Source: Streptomyces sp. WMMB303
GTDB taxonomy: Bacteria > Actinomycetota > Actinomycetes > Streptomycetales > Streptomycetaceae
DNA: 64,000 nt
Direction: 5' to 3'
NCBI RefSeq assembly: GCF_029351045.1
Contig: NZ_JARKIN010000001.1
Span: 6,601,001-6,665,000 of the forward strand
Shown here piece by piece: positions 27,195 to 35,888 of this stretch. The notes under the pieces are model-generated. The model was not told the DNA's origin and searched no databases. It saw only the letters and a list, made by a program, of their open reading frames with translations. The translations under genes were made by a program, and so were the position numbers. Each line of letters begins with the position of its first letter. Positions within the stretch are counted from its first letter, which is position 1.

Positions 27195-28778
27195 ATGACT
27201 CCGCCGCACCGCCCCGACCAGGACACCGATCCCGAGCAGCCGCGGCCGTCCCCCCGGCAGGACGCGCAGGTCACCGCGCGGTCCGAGCGCTCCGCCGGGC
27301 AGCCCGCTCCCCCCTCCGGGCCCGCCGGGCAGCCCGCCGCCGACCACGACGGGCAACAGTCCGCCAACCCCGCCGAAACGTCCGCCGGGCGGAACGGCGG
27401 CCACCGCTCGGTCTTCCTCGGCAGGCTCCCGCTGCGCGAACGTACGTTCCTGGCGGACGCGCTCCGCACCGAGACGGTCGGCGGCACCCTGCTGCTGGCG
27501 GCCGCAGTCGTCGCCCTGCTGCTCGCCAACACCGGAGCCGTCGGTTTCTACCAGGATGTCAAGGACTTCCACTTCGGCCCCGAGGCACTCCATCTGAACC
27601 TCTCGGTCGCCGACTGGGCCAAGGACGGCCTGCTCACCCTGTTCTTCTTCGTCGCCGGGATCGAGCTCAAGCGGGAGCTGGTCGCGGGCGAACTGCGCGA
27701 TCCGCGGGCCGCCGCCCTGCCGATCGTCTCGGCCGTGTGCGGAATGGCCGTCCCGGCGCTGGTCTATCTGGCCTTCGCCGCCGGAGGCGGGGACCTCCGC
27801 GGCTGGGCGATCCCGATGGCGACCGACATCGCCTTCGCACTGGGGGTGCTGGCGGTGCTCGGCACCGGGCTGCCCTCCGCGCTGCGCGCCTTCCTGCTGA
27901 CCCTGGCCGTCGTCGACGACCTGGGCGCCATCGTCATCATCGCGATCTTCTACTCGGCCGGCATCAGCTTCGGGGCACTGGCGGGCGCCGTCACCGGGCT
28001 GGCCGTCTTCTGGTTCCTGCACCACCGGGGGGTGCGCGGCTGGTACGTGTACGTCCCGCTCGCCCTCGTGGTCTGGGGGCTGATGCACGCCAGCGGAGTG
28101 CACGCCACGGTCGCCGGCGTCGCGATGGGCCTGATGCTGCGCTGCTCCCTGCGGCCCGGCGAGGAGACCTCACCGGCCGCCCACATCGAACACCGGATCA
28201 GGCCGCTCTCGTCCGGACTCGCCGTGCCCGTCTTCGCCCTCTTCGCCGCCGGGGTGACGGTCTCGGGCGGCGCGCTGGGCGACGTGTTCAGCAAGCCGGA
28301 GACGCTGGGCGTGGTGTTCGGTCTGCTGGCGGGCAAGACGCTGGGCGTGTTCGGCGGCGCGTGGGCCGCCGTGCGCTTCACCAAGGCCGAGCTCAACCGC
28401 GAGCTGGGCTGGGCCGACGTACTGGCCATCGCGGCGCTGTCCGGCATCGGCTTCACCGTCTCGCTGCTGATCAGCGAACTGGCCTTCACCGACGATCCCG
28501 TGCTCGCCGACGAGGCCAAGGCCGCCGTGCTGATCGGCTCCCTGCTGGCCGCGGTGTTCGCCGGAATCATGCTCAAGATCCGGGCCCGCAGGCACCGTTC
28601 GCTGGTGGACGCCGAGAACCGCGACGAGGACGGCGACGGGGTCCCCGACGTGTACGAGGAGCACAACCCCGCGTTCCATCTGCGGATGGCGGCGCTCTAC
28701 GAGGCGAAGGCGGCGGAGCACCGCAGGCTCGCCGAGGTGGCCACACGCCACGACGTGACGGACGATGGTCCGGCATGA
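27195..28778 (+). CDS. nhaA: Na+/H+ antiporter NhaA with Ca-binding-like tail
   Basis: This is a 527-residue inner membrane antiporter that exports sodium in exchange for protons. The NhaA core spans about residues 75-470, with the paired transport aspartates in LAVVDDLGAIVIIAI and FFFVAGIELKREL early on. The first 70 residues are a Pro/Gln-rich disordered tail. The C-terminal extension contains DEDGDGVPD, a DxDxDGxxD loop like those that bind calcium, followed by a charged helix. Start 27195 has ggagg nine bases upstream. It is the first gene of a block reading the same way. Confidence 0.95.
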   Translation: MTPPHRPDQDTDPEQPRPSPRQDAQVTARSERSAGQPAPPSGPAGQPAADHDGQQSANPAETSAGRNGGHRSVFLGRLPLRERTFLADALRTETVGGTLLLAAAVVALLLANTGAVGFYQDVKDFHFGPEALHLNLSVADWAKDGLLTLFFFVAGIELKRELVAGELRDPRAAALPIVSAVCGMAVPALVYLAFAAGGGDLRGWAIPMATDIAFALGVLAVLGTGLPSALRAFLLTLAVVDDLGAIVIIAIFYSAGISFGALAGAVTGLAVFWFLHHRGVRGWYVYVPLALVVWGLMHASGVHATVAGVAMGLMLRCSLRPGEETSPAAHIEHRIRPLSSGLAVPVFALFAAGVTVSGGALGDVFSKPETLGVVFGLLAGKTLGVFGGAWAAVRFTKAELNRELGWADVLAIAALSGIGFTVSLLISELAFTDDPVLADEAKAAVLIGSLLAAVFAGIMLKIRARRHRSLVDAENRDEDGDGVPDVYEEHNPAFHLRMAALYEAKAAEHRRLAEVATRHDVTDDGPA

Positions 28779-28877
28779 TCGGAGCCTGACCGGCCACCGC
28801 GAGGGAAACCCGCACGCACGCCAGGGAACTCCGGGCCCGCACCGCGACGGGCCCTCACTACCGCAAGGGAGACAGCG

Positions 28878-29348
28878 ATGAGCGCAGCCGACGACGGCCG
28901 CAGCCTCGGCCAGTTGGTCGCAGCGGCGACCGCGGAGATGTCCGCACTGGTGCACGACGAGATCGCGCTGGCCAAGGCCGAGCTGCGACAGGACGTCAAG
29001 CGCGGCGTGCTGGGCAGCGGCGCCGCCCTGATCGCGGGAGTCTTCCTGCTCTTCGCGCTTCCCGTGCTGAGCTTCGCCGCCGCCTACGGCATCCACAACC
29101 TGGGGCTCGGTCTCGCCTGGTCGTTCCTGATCGTGGGCGGCGCCTTCATCGCCCTCGCGCTGCTCCTGCTGCTGCTGGCGCTGGCCAAGTTCAAGAAGGT
29201 CTCCAAGAGCAAGAGCCCGCAGAAGTCGGTGGCTTCCGCGAAGCAGACCGCCGCGGTCCTCTCGCACGCCAAGCCGCACCCGCGCGCGGCCGGGGACGGC
29301 GGCGAGGAGCACCCGCAGCTCCAGGGTGTGACACGCTCGTCCGTATGA
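28878..29348 (+). CDS. Holin-X/DUF1469 family membrane protein
   Basis: This is a 156-residue protein. An N-terminal amphipathic region (LGQLVAAATAEMSALVHDEIALAKAEL) is followed by two membrane helices around residues 50-72 and 78-105, and a Lys/Ser-rich cytoplasmic tail. This is the pattern of the actinobacterial putative phage-holin family (DUF1469), which is chromosomal and of unknown function despite its name. Its stop overlaps the next start by four bases (ATGA), so the hydrolase is translationally coupled. Confidence 0.87.
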   Translation: MSAADDGRSLGQLVAAATAEMSALVHDEIALAKAELRQDVKRGVLGSGAALIAGVFLLFALPVLSFAAAYGIHNLGLGLAWSFLIVGGAFIALALLLLLLALAKFKKVSKSKSPQKSVASAKQTAAVLSHAKPHPRAAGDGGEEHPQLQGVTRSSV

Positions 29349-30289
29349 CGCTCGCAGACAGCCCGGCGGCGGTGATCCGCCCCGAGGGCCCCTGGACGCA
29401 CCGGGACGTGGCAGCCAACGGAGCGCTGTTCCACATCGCCGAGATGGGTGAGGGCCCGCTGGTACTGCTGGTGCACGGCTTCCCGCAGTACTGGTGGACG
29501 TGGCGGCACCAGCTCCCCGCGCTGGCCGACGCGGGCTACCGGGCTGTGGCGATGGACCTGCGCGGAGTGGGCGGCAGCGACCGTACGCCGCGCGGCTACG
29601 ACCCGGCCAACCTCGCGCTCGACGTGACCGGTGTGATCCGCTCACTGGGCGAGCCCGACGCGGCACTGGTCGGACACGACCTGGGCGGCTACCTGGCGTG
29701 GACGGCGGCGGTGATGCGGCCCAAGCTGATCCGCCGCCTCGTCGTCGCCTCGATGCCGCACCCTCGCCGCTGGCGGGCCGCCATGTTGCGGGACGTCCGG
29801 CAGACGGCGGCCAGCTCCTACATCTGGGGGTTCCAGCGCCCGTGGCTGCCCGAACGTCGGCTCGTGGCGGACGACGGCGCTCTGGTGGAGCGGCTGATCC
29901 GGGACTGGGCCGGCCCCAAACCGCCCGGCCCGACCGCGGACGCGGGCGTGTTGGCGGTGGAGAACTACCGGCGGGCGATGTGCGTACCGTCCACGGCGCA
30001 CTGCTCGGTGGAGCCGTACCGGTGGCTGGTGCGGTCGCTGGCGCGTCCGGACGGGATGCAGTTCTACCGTCGGATGAAGCGTCCGGTGCGGGTGCCGACA
30101 CTGCATCTGCACGGTTCACTCGATCCGGTGATGCGGACTCGGAGCGCGGCGGGGTCGGGCGAGTACGTCGAGGCCCCGTACCGCTGGCGCCTGTTCGACG
30201 GGCTGGGGCACTACCCGCACGAGGAGGACCCGGCGAGCTTCACCGGTGAACTGGTGCACTGGTTGAGCGATCCGGAACCGGACCGCTGA
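29345..30289 (+). CDS. Alpha/beta hydrolase, epoxide hydrolase-like
   Basis: This is a 314-residue alpha/beta hydrolase. The oxyanion region is LLVHGFPQYWWTW and the nucleophile elbow is GHDLGG with Asp, as in epoxide hydrolases and haloalkane dehalogenases rather than Ser esterases. The acid is probably in LHGSLDPVM and the His in GLGHYPHEED. The GFPQ and LRGVGGSD words support epoxide hydrolase. The substrate is unknown. It is coupled to the holin-like gene. Confidence 0.9.
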   Translation: MTLADSPAAVIRPEGPWTHRDVAANGALFHIAEMGEGPLVLLVHGFPQYWWTWRHQLPALADAGYRAVAMDLRGVGGSDRTPRGYDPANLALDVTGVIRSLGEPDAALVGHDLGGYLAWTAAVMRPKLIRRLVVASMPHPRRWRAAMLRDVRQTAASSYIWGFQRPWLPERRLVADDGALVERLIRDWAGPKPPGPTADAGVLAVENYRRAMCVPSTAHCSVEPYRWLVRSLARPDGMQFYRRMKRPVRVPTLHLHGSLDPVMRTRSAAGSGEYVEAPYRWRLFDGLGHYPHEEDPASFTGELVHWLSDPEPDR

Positions 30290-30420
30290 GCCGCCGGCCC
30301 GGAACCGGGCGGTGCCACCGTTCCCGGCGGCCGGGCGGCCGCACACATGTGCCCGGCGCATAGGCCGATTGCCGGACCCCGGGGCGATTACTGACCTTGG
30401 GGCGGGGGCAGGGACCCGGT

Positions 30421-30606
30421 ATGGGGTTGACGCACGACTTCCGTGACGTGGCACGTAACCGCAGCCATCTGAGGCACCCGCGTGGCCGGGCTTTCCCGCG
30501 CGCCGCGACCCGGCTGCATCCCACCGACGCAGAGCTGGGCATCCCCCGCATCCTGCGTCGCCGCGCACGCTGGGTCAGCGCGAGACTGCGGCATCACCGC
30601 TCCTGA
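30421..30606 (+). CDS. Possible small basic protein
   Basis: This is a 61-residue Arg/His-rich frame starting MGLTHDFRDVARNRSHLRHP, with aggga about six bases before the ATG. It has no recognised domain. It lies in the 418-base gap between the hydrolase and marP, which are convergent. It may be a real small protein or chance; nothing else is seen in that gap. Confidence 0.3.
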   Translation: MGLTHDFRDVARNRSHLRHPRGRAFPRAATRLHPTDAELGIPRILRRRARWVSARLRHHRS

Positions 30607-30707
30607 TCCGTCCGGCATCCCCGTCGCTGCCGTCTGCCGTCTGCCGGTCGCCGTCGTCGGCGTACTCATTGCGCCCCGGCGTGGTGCGGCAGGACGGGGC
30701 CGGGCCG

Positions 30708-31907
30708 TCAGATCGCGCAGCCCTGGGTGTCCGCCTTCCGCTGGTCCGTGCGCCCGCGGGTGATGTCCTCGCGGATCTCGTCGACGCTGAGGGCGTAGCC
30801 GGTGCGGTCGTCGTCCAGGGACTTGGCGAAGATCACTCCGTAGACGCGGCCGTCGGGGGTGAGCAGCGGGCCGCCCGAGTTGCCCGGCCGGATCGCGGTG
30901 TAGAGCGAGTAGATGTCCCGCCTGACGGTGCCCCGGTGGTAGATGTCGGGGCCTTCCGCCTCCAACCGCCCGCGCACCCGGGCGGAGCGGACGTCATAGC
31001 CGCCGTTCTCCGGGAAGCCCGCCACGATCGCGTCGTCGCCGCTGTGCGGATCCCGCTTCGCGAAGCGCAGCGCGGGCGCGTTCAGCTCGGGCACGTCCAG
31101 CACCGCGATGTCGCGCTTCCAGTCGTAGCGCACGACACGGGCGCTGTAGCGCCGCCCCTCACCGCCGATCTGCACGGTCGGCTGCTGTACGCCGCCCACG
31201 ACGTGCGCGTTCGTCATCACCCTGCCCTTCGAGAAGACGAACCCGGTGCCCTCCACCTCTTTCCCGCAGCTCTGCGCCGTGCCGACGACCTTGACGATGC
31301 TGCGCTTGGCCCGCTCCGCGACGGGGCTGCCCGCCAGCTCGGGACTCGGCGGCGGAACGTCCTGGATCGGCTCCCTGGAGAAGGGCGAGAAGACCTGCGG
31401 GTAGCCGTTCTTGGCCAGAACGGAGGAAAAATCGTCGAACCAGGCGTTGGCCTGCTGCGGCATCACATGCGAGACGCCGAGCAGCACCCTGGAGTTGCGC
31501 ACCTCCTTGCCGAGGGTGGGCAGGGAGGTACCGGCCAGCGCGGAGCCGATCAGCCAGGCGACGATCAGCATCGCGACGACGTTCACGAACGCACCGCCCG
31601 TCGCGTCCAGGGCCCGGGCCGGGGTCCAGGTGATGTACTGCCGCAGCCTGTTGCCCAGATGGGTGGTCAGGGCCTGGCCGACGGAGGCACAGATGATCAC
31701 GATGATCACCGCGGCTATCGCCCACCCCGTCCCCGGCCTGTCGCCCGAGGTGAACTGGTCCCAGAGCAGAGGCAGGACGAGCAGCGCGATCAGACCGCCC
31801 CCGAGGAACCCCAGGACGGACAGGATGCCGACGACGAAGCCCTGGCGGTAGCCGACGAGCGCGAACCACACCGCAGCCACGATCAGCAGTACGTCCAGCA
31901 CGTTCAC
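30708..31907 (-). CDS. MarP-family membrane serine protease
   Basis: This is a 399-residue protein with four N-terminal membrane helices in a CvpA/colicin V production domain (VNVLDVLLIVAAVWFALVGY onward, to about residue 170), then an extracytoplasmic trypsin-like protease. The catalytic triad is visible: His in TNAHVV, Asp in DWKRDIAVLD and Ser in RPGNSGGPLL. Cys residues in AQSCGKE and the last QGCAI could form the disulfide seen in MarP. In mycobacteria MarP cleaves the peptidoglycan hydrolase RipA under acid stress. Start GTG 31907 follows ggcgagg. It lies downstream of nth and the Nudix gene, separated from them by 210 bases. Confidence 0.92.
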   Translation of the reverse strand: MNVLDVLLIVAAVWFALVGYRQGFVVGILSVLGFLGGGLIALLVLPLLWDQFTSGDRPGTGWAIAAVIIVIICASVGQALTTHLGNRLRQYITWTPARALDATGGAFVNVVAMLIVAWLIGSALAGTSLPTLGKEVRNSRVLLGVSHVMPQQANAWFDDFSSVLAKNGYPQVFSPFSREPIQDVPPPSPELAGSPVAERAKRSIVKVVGTAQSCGKEVEGTGFVFSKGRVMTNAHVVGGVQQPTVQIGGEGRRYSARVVRYDWKRDIAVLDVPELNAPALRFAKRDPHSGDDAIVAGFPENGGYDVRSARVRGRLEAEGPDIYHRGTVRRDIYSLYTAIRPGNSGGPLLTPDGRVYGVIFAKSLDDDRTGYALSVDEIREDITRGRTDQRKADTQGCAI

Positions 31908-32117
31908 CGAATCAGCCTCGCCTCGGGTCCATCCCGGCAGTCCATTCCCCCCGCTCCGGCAGCACTCGACACGCGGGCCGGACCGGTCCGAGCACCGCCC
32001 CTGCGCAAGGGCCGGGGCCGGGCGGTCGCCGTGCGGAGGCGGCACCCGGAGAGCGGAAGAGACACCGTCTCATGCGCACGCGGGTGCGAGGGGCACGCGG
32101 GTCGTCGATCGCGGGCG

Positions 32118-32855
32118 TCACGCCTTCCAGTCGAGCGGGACCCGGCGGTCGCGGTCCCAGGGGCGCTCCCATCCGGCGTGGTGCAGGATGCGGTCGATCA
32201 GACCGGCCGTGAACCCCCACACCAGTGCGGAGCCCACCAGGAAGGCGGGGCCTACGTGTCCGGCCGGATGCACGGCCATGACGCGGTTGCCGGGGTCGGT
32301 GAGATCCGAGACCGGGACGGTGAAGACCCGGGCCGTCTCCGCCGGGTCCACCGGCGCCACCGGCGTGCGGCGGCGCCACCAGCCGAGCACCGGGGTGACG
32401 ACGAAACCGCTCACGGGAATGTAGAGGCTGGGCAGTATCCCGAACACCTGCACGCCCGAGGGGTCGAGTCCCGTCTCCTCCTCGGCTTCGCGGAGCGCGG
32501 CGCGCAACCTGCCGTCCCCTTCCGGATCGCCGTCCTCCGGATCCAGCGCCCCGCCCGGGAAGGAAGGCTGCCCGGCGTGCGAGCGCAGACTGGAGGCACG
32601 CTCGATCAGCAGCAGCTCGGGGCCGCGCGGACCGTCGCCGAACAGCACGAGCACGGCGGACGGCCGACCGCCGCCGTCGCGCGGCGGCAGAAAGCGGCTG
32701 AGCTGGCTCGCCTCGACCCCCTCCGCCGCGTCGCACACCGGGACGAGCCACTCCGGCAGACCCTCGCCGCTGACCTCGATCGGTGCCGAGGGCGCGGGGC
32801 CGCCCGCCACCGGGCACTCCGCCGCATGGTCCGAGGACCGACCGGAACCCGTCAC
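32118..32855 (-). CDS. Nudix hydrolase, CoA pyrophosphatase-like
   Basis: This is a 245-residue protein. The Nudix box runs from GGALDPEDG to REAEEETGLD, and the preceding RSHAGQPSFPGG matches the extended signature of the CoA pyrophosphatase (NudL/YeaB) subgroup. It probably hydrolyses CoA or related dinucleotide-type pyrophosphates in the cytoplasm. The GTG start at 32855 overlaps the nth stop (GTGA), so it is translationally coupled to endonuclease III. Confidence 0.88.
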   Translation of the reverse strand: MTGSGRSSDHAAECPVAGGPAPSAPIEVSGEGLPEWLVPVCDAAEGVEASQLSRFLPPRDGGGRPSAVLVLFGDGPRGPELLLIERASSLRSHAGQPSFPGGALDPEDGDPEGDGRLRAALREAEEETGLDPSGVQVFGILPSLYIPVSGFVVTPVLGWWRRRTPVAPVDPAETARVFTVPVSDLTDPGNRVMAVHPAGHVGPAFLVGSALVWGFTAGLIDRILHHAGWERPWDRDRRVPLDWKA

Positions 32856-33979
32856 CGGGCCGGCCCGGTGGCGGAATCCGCGGCGGGGCCGGAAGCCGAA
32901 CCGGTGGCCGGGGCCCGGGAGGGCAGCGGTGGCGCAGGACGTCCCGGGTAGTCGGCCGGCGGCTTGAGCCGCTGCCCCGGCTGACCACCCATCTCGTACT
33001 TGAGCAGCTTCTTCGCCTTCTCCGGGTCCGTCTCGCCCTCCCCGTAGGAAGGGCACAGCTCGGCGATGGGGCAGGCGCCGCAGGCGGGCTTGCGGGAGTG
33101 ACACACACGGCGGCCGTGGAAGATCGTGCGGTGCGAGAACATCGTCCACTCGCTCTCCGGCAGCAGGTCGTCGATCTCCTGCTCGACCTTGACCGCGTCC
33201 GTCTGCTCGGTGAGCTTCCAGCGGCGCACCAGTCGGCCGAAGTGCGTGTCGACCGTCAGCCCCGGTACGCCGAAGGCGTTGCCGAGCACGACGAACGCCG
33301 TCTTGCGGCCCACACCGGGCAGTTTCACCAGCTCGTCCACCGAGCCGGGGACCTCGCCGCCGTGATCGTCCCGCAGCGCCGCGGAGAGGCCGAGCAGGGA
33401 CTTGGCCTTGGAACGGAAGAAGCCGGTGGGGCGGATCAGCTCCTCCAGCGCCTCCGGATCGGCCGCCGCCATGTCCTCCGGAGTGGGATACGCGGCGAAG
33501 AGGACGGGAGTCGTCTGGTTGACGCGCAGATCCGTGGTCTGCGCCGAGAGGACGGTGGCCACCAGAAGTTCGAACGGATTCTCGAAATCCAGCTCGGGGT
33601 GCGCGTAGTAGTAGACCTCGGCCAGTGCGCTGTTGATCCGCGCGGCCCGCTTCGCCCGGGCCGCCTGCGACTCCGGCTTGCTCCCGGACGCCTTCGCCGC
33701 GGCCTTCGCGGGGGCGGCCTTCTTGGCAGGGGCCGCCTTCTTCGCGGGGATGGCCTTCTTGGCAGAGGCCGCCTTCTTCGCGGGAGACGTCTTCTTCGCG
33801 GGGGCCTTGCCGGTCGCGGCCTTCTTCGCGGGGGTCGCCTTCTTCGCCGGGGCCCTACCGGCCGCCTTGACAGCCTTGGCGGTCCCGGTTCGCCCGGCAG
33901 TCTTCCCGGCAGCAGCCTTCCGTGCCGGTGCCGCGGCCGCCTCCTGTTCGCTCACAGCGGAATCCTCCGTCGCCGTCAC
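32852..33979 (-). CDS. nth: Endonuclease III with histone H1-like N-terminal tail
   Basis: This is a DNA glycosylase/AP lyase for oxidised pyrimidines. The core (about residues 110-325) has the helix-hairpin-helix LPGVGRKTA with catalytic Lys, the catalytic Asp in VDTHFGRLVRR, and the iron-sulfur cysteines in CHSRKPACGACPIAELC. The first 100 residues are an unusual Ala/Lys tail of many PAKKA-type repeats, like histone H1 or HupS C-termini, expected to bind DNA nonspecifically. The C-terminus is extended by a Pro/Ala tail. Start ATG 33979 places the tail in the gene; an initiation after the tail is not supported by any ribosome site I see. It heads nth-Nudix. Confidence 0.93.
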   Translation of the reverse strand: MTATEDSAVSEQEAAAAPARKAAAGKTAGRTGTAKAVKAAGRAPAKKATPAKKAATGKAPAKKTSPAKKAASAKKAIPAKKAAPAKKAAPAKAAAKASGSKPESQAARAKRAARINSALAEVYYYAHPELDFENPFELLVATVLSAQTTDLRVNQTTPVLFAAYPTPEDMAAADPEALEELIRPTGFFRSKAKSLLGLSAALRDDHGGEVPGSVDELVKLPGVGRKTAFVVLGNAFGVPGLTVDTHFGRLVRRWKLTEQTDAVKVEQEIDDLLPESEWTMFSHRTIFHGRRVCHSRKPACGACPIAELCPSYGEGETDPEKAKKLLKYEMGGQPGQRLKPPADYPGRPAPPLPSRAPATGSASGPAADSATGPAR

Positions 33980-34220
33980 CCGCCCAGCCCCCTCTCTGTC
34001 CGTGCGCTTCCCGGGGTATTGGACACTCGGCCAGCGTAAAGGGGCTCACCGACATTCGTGGCACAGGCGGCGGATCCGGGACCCTAGCGCGCCCCGCGTT
34101 GGGGGCGACAGCATGCGTGCGTCAAACTTATGGCTGATTGCTGTGACTGATCGCATGGTTTCACCGTCCGGCATCATGGGTTCCACGGATCCCATGGGCA
34201 GGTCGACAAGGAGAGAACTC

Positions 34221-34895
34221 GTGGACGACGTTCTGCGGCGCGCCCCGCTCTTCGCGGCGCTCGATGAGGAGCAGGCCGCTGAGCTGCGCGCCTCCATGAC
34301 GGAGACGACGCTCGCTCGTGGCGAGGCCCTCTTCCACGAGGGTGACCCGGGTGACCGCCTCTACGTGGTGACCGAAGGCAAGGTGAAGCTGCACCGCACC
34401 TCCCCCGACGGCCGGGAGAACATGCTGGCGGTGCTGGGCCCCGGAGAGCTGATCGGGGAACTCTCCCTGTTCGACCCGGGCCCACGGACGGCCACCGCCT
34501 CGGCGCTGACCGAGGTCAGGCTGCTGGGTCTGGGCCACGGCGACCTCCAGCCCTGGCTGAACGCCCGGCCCGAGGTGGCCTCGGCGCTGCTGCGCGCCAT
34601 CGCCCGACGGCTGCGCCGCACCAACGACTCCATGTCCGACCTGGTCTTCTCCGACGTGCCCGGCCGGGTGGCCAAGCAGCTCCTGGACCTCTCCCGCCGC
34701 TTCGGCGTGCAGTCCGAAGAGGGCATCCACGTCGTCCACGACCTGACCCAGGAGGAGCTGGCCCAGTTGGTGGGCGCCTCCCGGGAGACCGTCAACAAGG
34801 CGCTGGCCGACTTCGCCGGGCGCGGCTGGCTCCGGCTGGAGGCCCGTGCGGTGATCCTGCTGGACATCGAGCGGCTGGCGAAGCGCTCGCGCTGA
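34221..34895 (+). CDS. crp: Crp, cAMP receptor-type transcription regulator
   Basis: This is a 224-residue regulator, the same length as S. coelicolor Crp. The cyclic nucleotide domain shows GDRLYVVTEGKVKL and GELIGELSLFDPGPRTATA. The C-terminal winged helix-turn-helix reads LTQEELAQLVGASRETVNKAL. In Streptomyces Crp controls germination and directly regulates many antibiotic clusters. The GTG at 34221 has aaggaga six bases upstream. It is divergent from nth. Confidence 0.96.
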   Translation: MDDVLRRAPLFAALDEEQAAELRASMTETTLARGEALFHEGDPGDRLYVVTEGKVKLHRTSPDGRENMLAVLGPGELIGELSLFDPGPRTATASALTEVRLLGLGHGDLQPWLNARPEVASALLRAIARRLRRTNDSMSDLVFSDVPGRVAKQLLDLSRRFGVQSEEGIHVVHDLTQEELAQLVGASRETVNKALADFAGRGWLRLEARAVILLDIERLAKRSR

Positions 34896-34943
34896 CCTAC
34901 GGAACGTGGGGCCTGCAGGGCCGACGGACGGGTGAACCACGAT

Positions 34944-34980
34944 CGACGGACCAGGACCGACGGACCGGGGCCGACGGACC
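34944..34980. repeat. Three CGACGGACC repeats after crp
   Basis: Exact 9-mers start at 34944, 34958 and 34972, each 14 bp apart, in the gap between convergent crp and the metallo-beta-lactamase gene. No strong stem-loop is present. Confidence 0.6.
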
Positions 34981-35057
34981 GGGGGCGGCTCCGCCGGCCC
35001 GGCCGCGCGGAGCGCCTTCCTCGCGGTCCGGTGTCCGGTCGGCGGCGGCCGGGCACC

Positions 35058-35888
35058 TCACACCAACCCGTGTTCGAACAAATAGTCGAGCTGGGCCCGT
35101 ACCGACAGCTCCGCAGCCGGCCACAGCGTCCTGTCCACGTCCGCGTAGACGTGAGCCACCACCTCGGCGGCCGTCCGATGCCCCTGCTCGACGGCTGTCT
35201 CCACCTGGGCGAGCCGTTTGGCCCGGTGCGCGAGATAGAAGTCGATCGCGCCCTGCGCGTCGTCGAGCACCGGACCGTGCCCCGGCAGGACACGGCTGAC
35301 GCCGTCGTCCACCGTCAGGGAACGCAGCGCGCGCAGCGAGTCCAGATAGTCGCCGAGCCTCCCGTCCGGATGTGCGACGACCGTGGTGCCCCGCCCCAGC
35401 ACCGTGTCGCCGGTGAGCACCGCCGCGTCGGCCGGGAGGTGGAAGGAGAGCGAATCGGCGGTGTGCCCCGGTGTGGGCACCACACGCAGTTCCAGTCCGC
35501 CCGTGGCCACGACGTCCCCCTCACCGAGCCCCTCGTCGCCCAGGCGCAGCGCCGGGTCGAGCGCCCGGACCGGCGAGCCGGTCAGCTCGGCGAACCGTGC
35601 CGCCCCCTCGGCGTGGTCCGGGTGACCGTGGGTGAGCAGCGTCAGGGCGACCCGCTTGCCCAGCTGCTCGGCCGTCTCCACGACCCGGCGCAGGTGCGCG
35701 TCGTCCAGCGGACCGGGGTCGATGACGACGGCGAGCGGCGAGTCGGGTTCGGCGACGATCCAGGTGTTGGTGCCGTCCAGCGTCATGGGCGACGGGTTGG
35801 GGGCCAGGACGCAGTGCGCACGGCTGCTCATCTGACCGCCCGGGGCGCCACCGCGCGGCCGGCCGGGGAGTGCTGCTGCGTCGGTCAT
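35058..35888 (-). CDS. Metallo-beta-lactamase fold hydrolase
   Basis: This is a 276-residue protein with the zinc motif LTHGHPDHAEG (HxHxDH), then GDTVLGRG and LPGHGPVLD for further ligands. The C-terminal helical domain (LAHRAKRLAQVE to LDYLFEHGLV) is that of the LACTB2/glyoxalase II-like group, which includes RNases and thioesterases, so beta-lactam hydrolysis should not be assumed. The ATG at 35888 overlaps the stop of the Nudix gene (ATGA); an internal ATG about 20 codons later (MSSRAHC) is an alternative. Confidence 0.9.
   Translation of the reverse strand: MTDAAALPGRPRGGAPGGQMSSRAHCVLAPNPSPMTLDGTNTWIVAEPDSPLAVVIDPGPLDDAHLRRVVETAEQLGKRVALTLLTHGHPDHAEGAARFAELTGSPVRALDPALRLGDEGLGEGDVVATGGLELRVVPTPGHTADSLSFHLPADAAVLTGDTVLGRGTTVVAHPDGRLGDYLDSLRALRSLTVDDGVSRVLPGHGPVLDDAQGAIDFYLAHRAKRLAQVETAVEQGHRTAAEVVAHVYADVDRTLWPAAELSVRAQLDYLFEHGLV

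Noticed and set aside
24990..28103. A 1037-codon minus-strand frame over acsA and nhaA
   Set aside because: It is antisense to two certain genes; no start signal and no homologous pattern.
35058..35888. Beta-lactam resistance gene
   Set aside because: The fold is metallo-beta-lactamase, but the C-terminal domain and context point to a housekeeping hydrolase.
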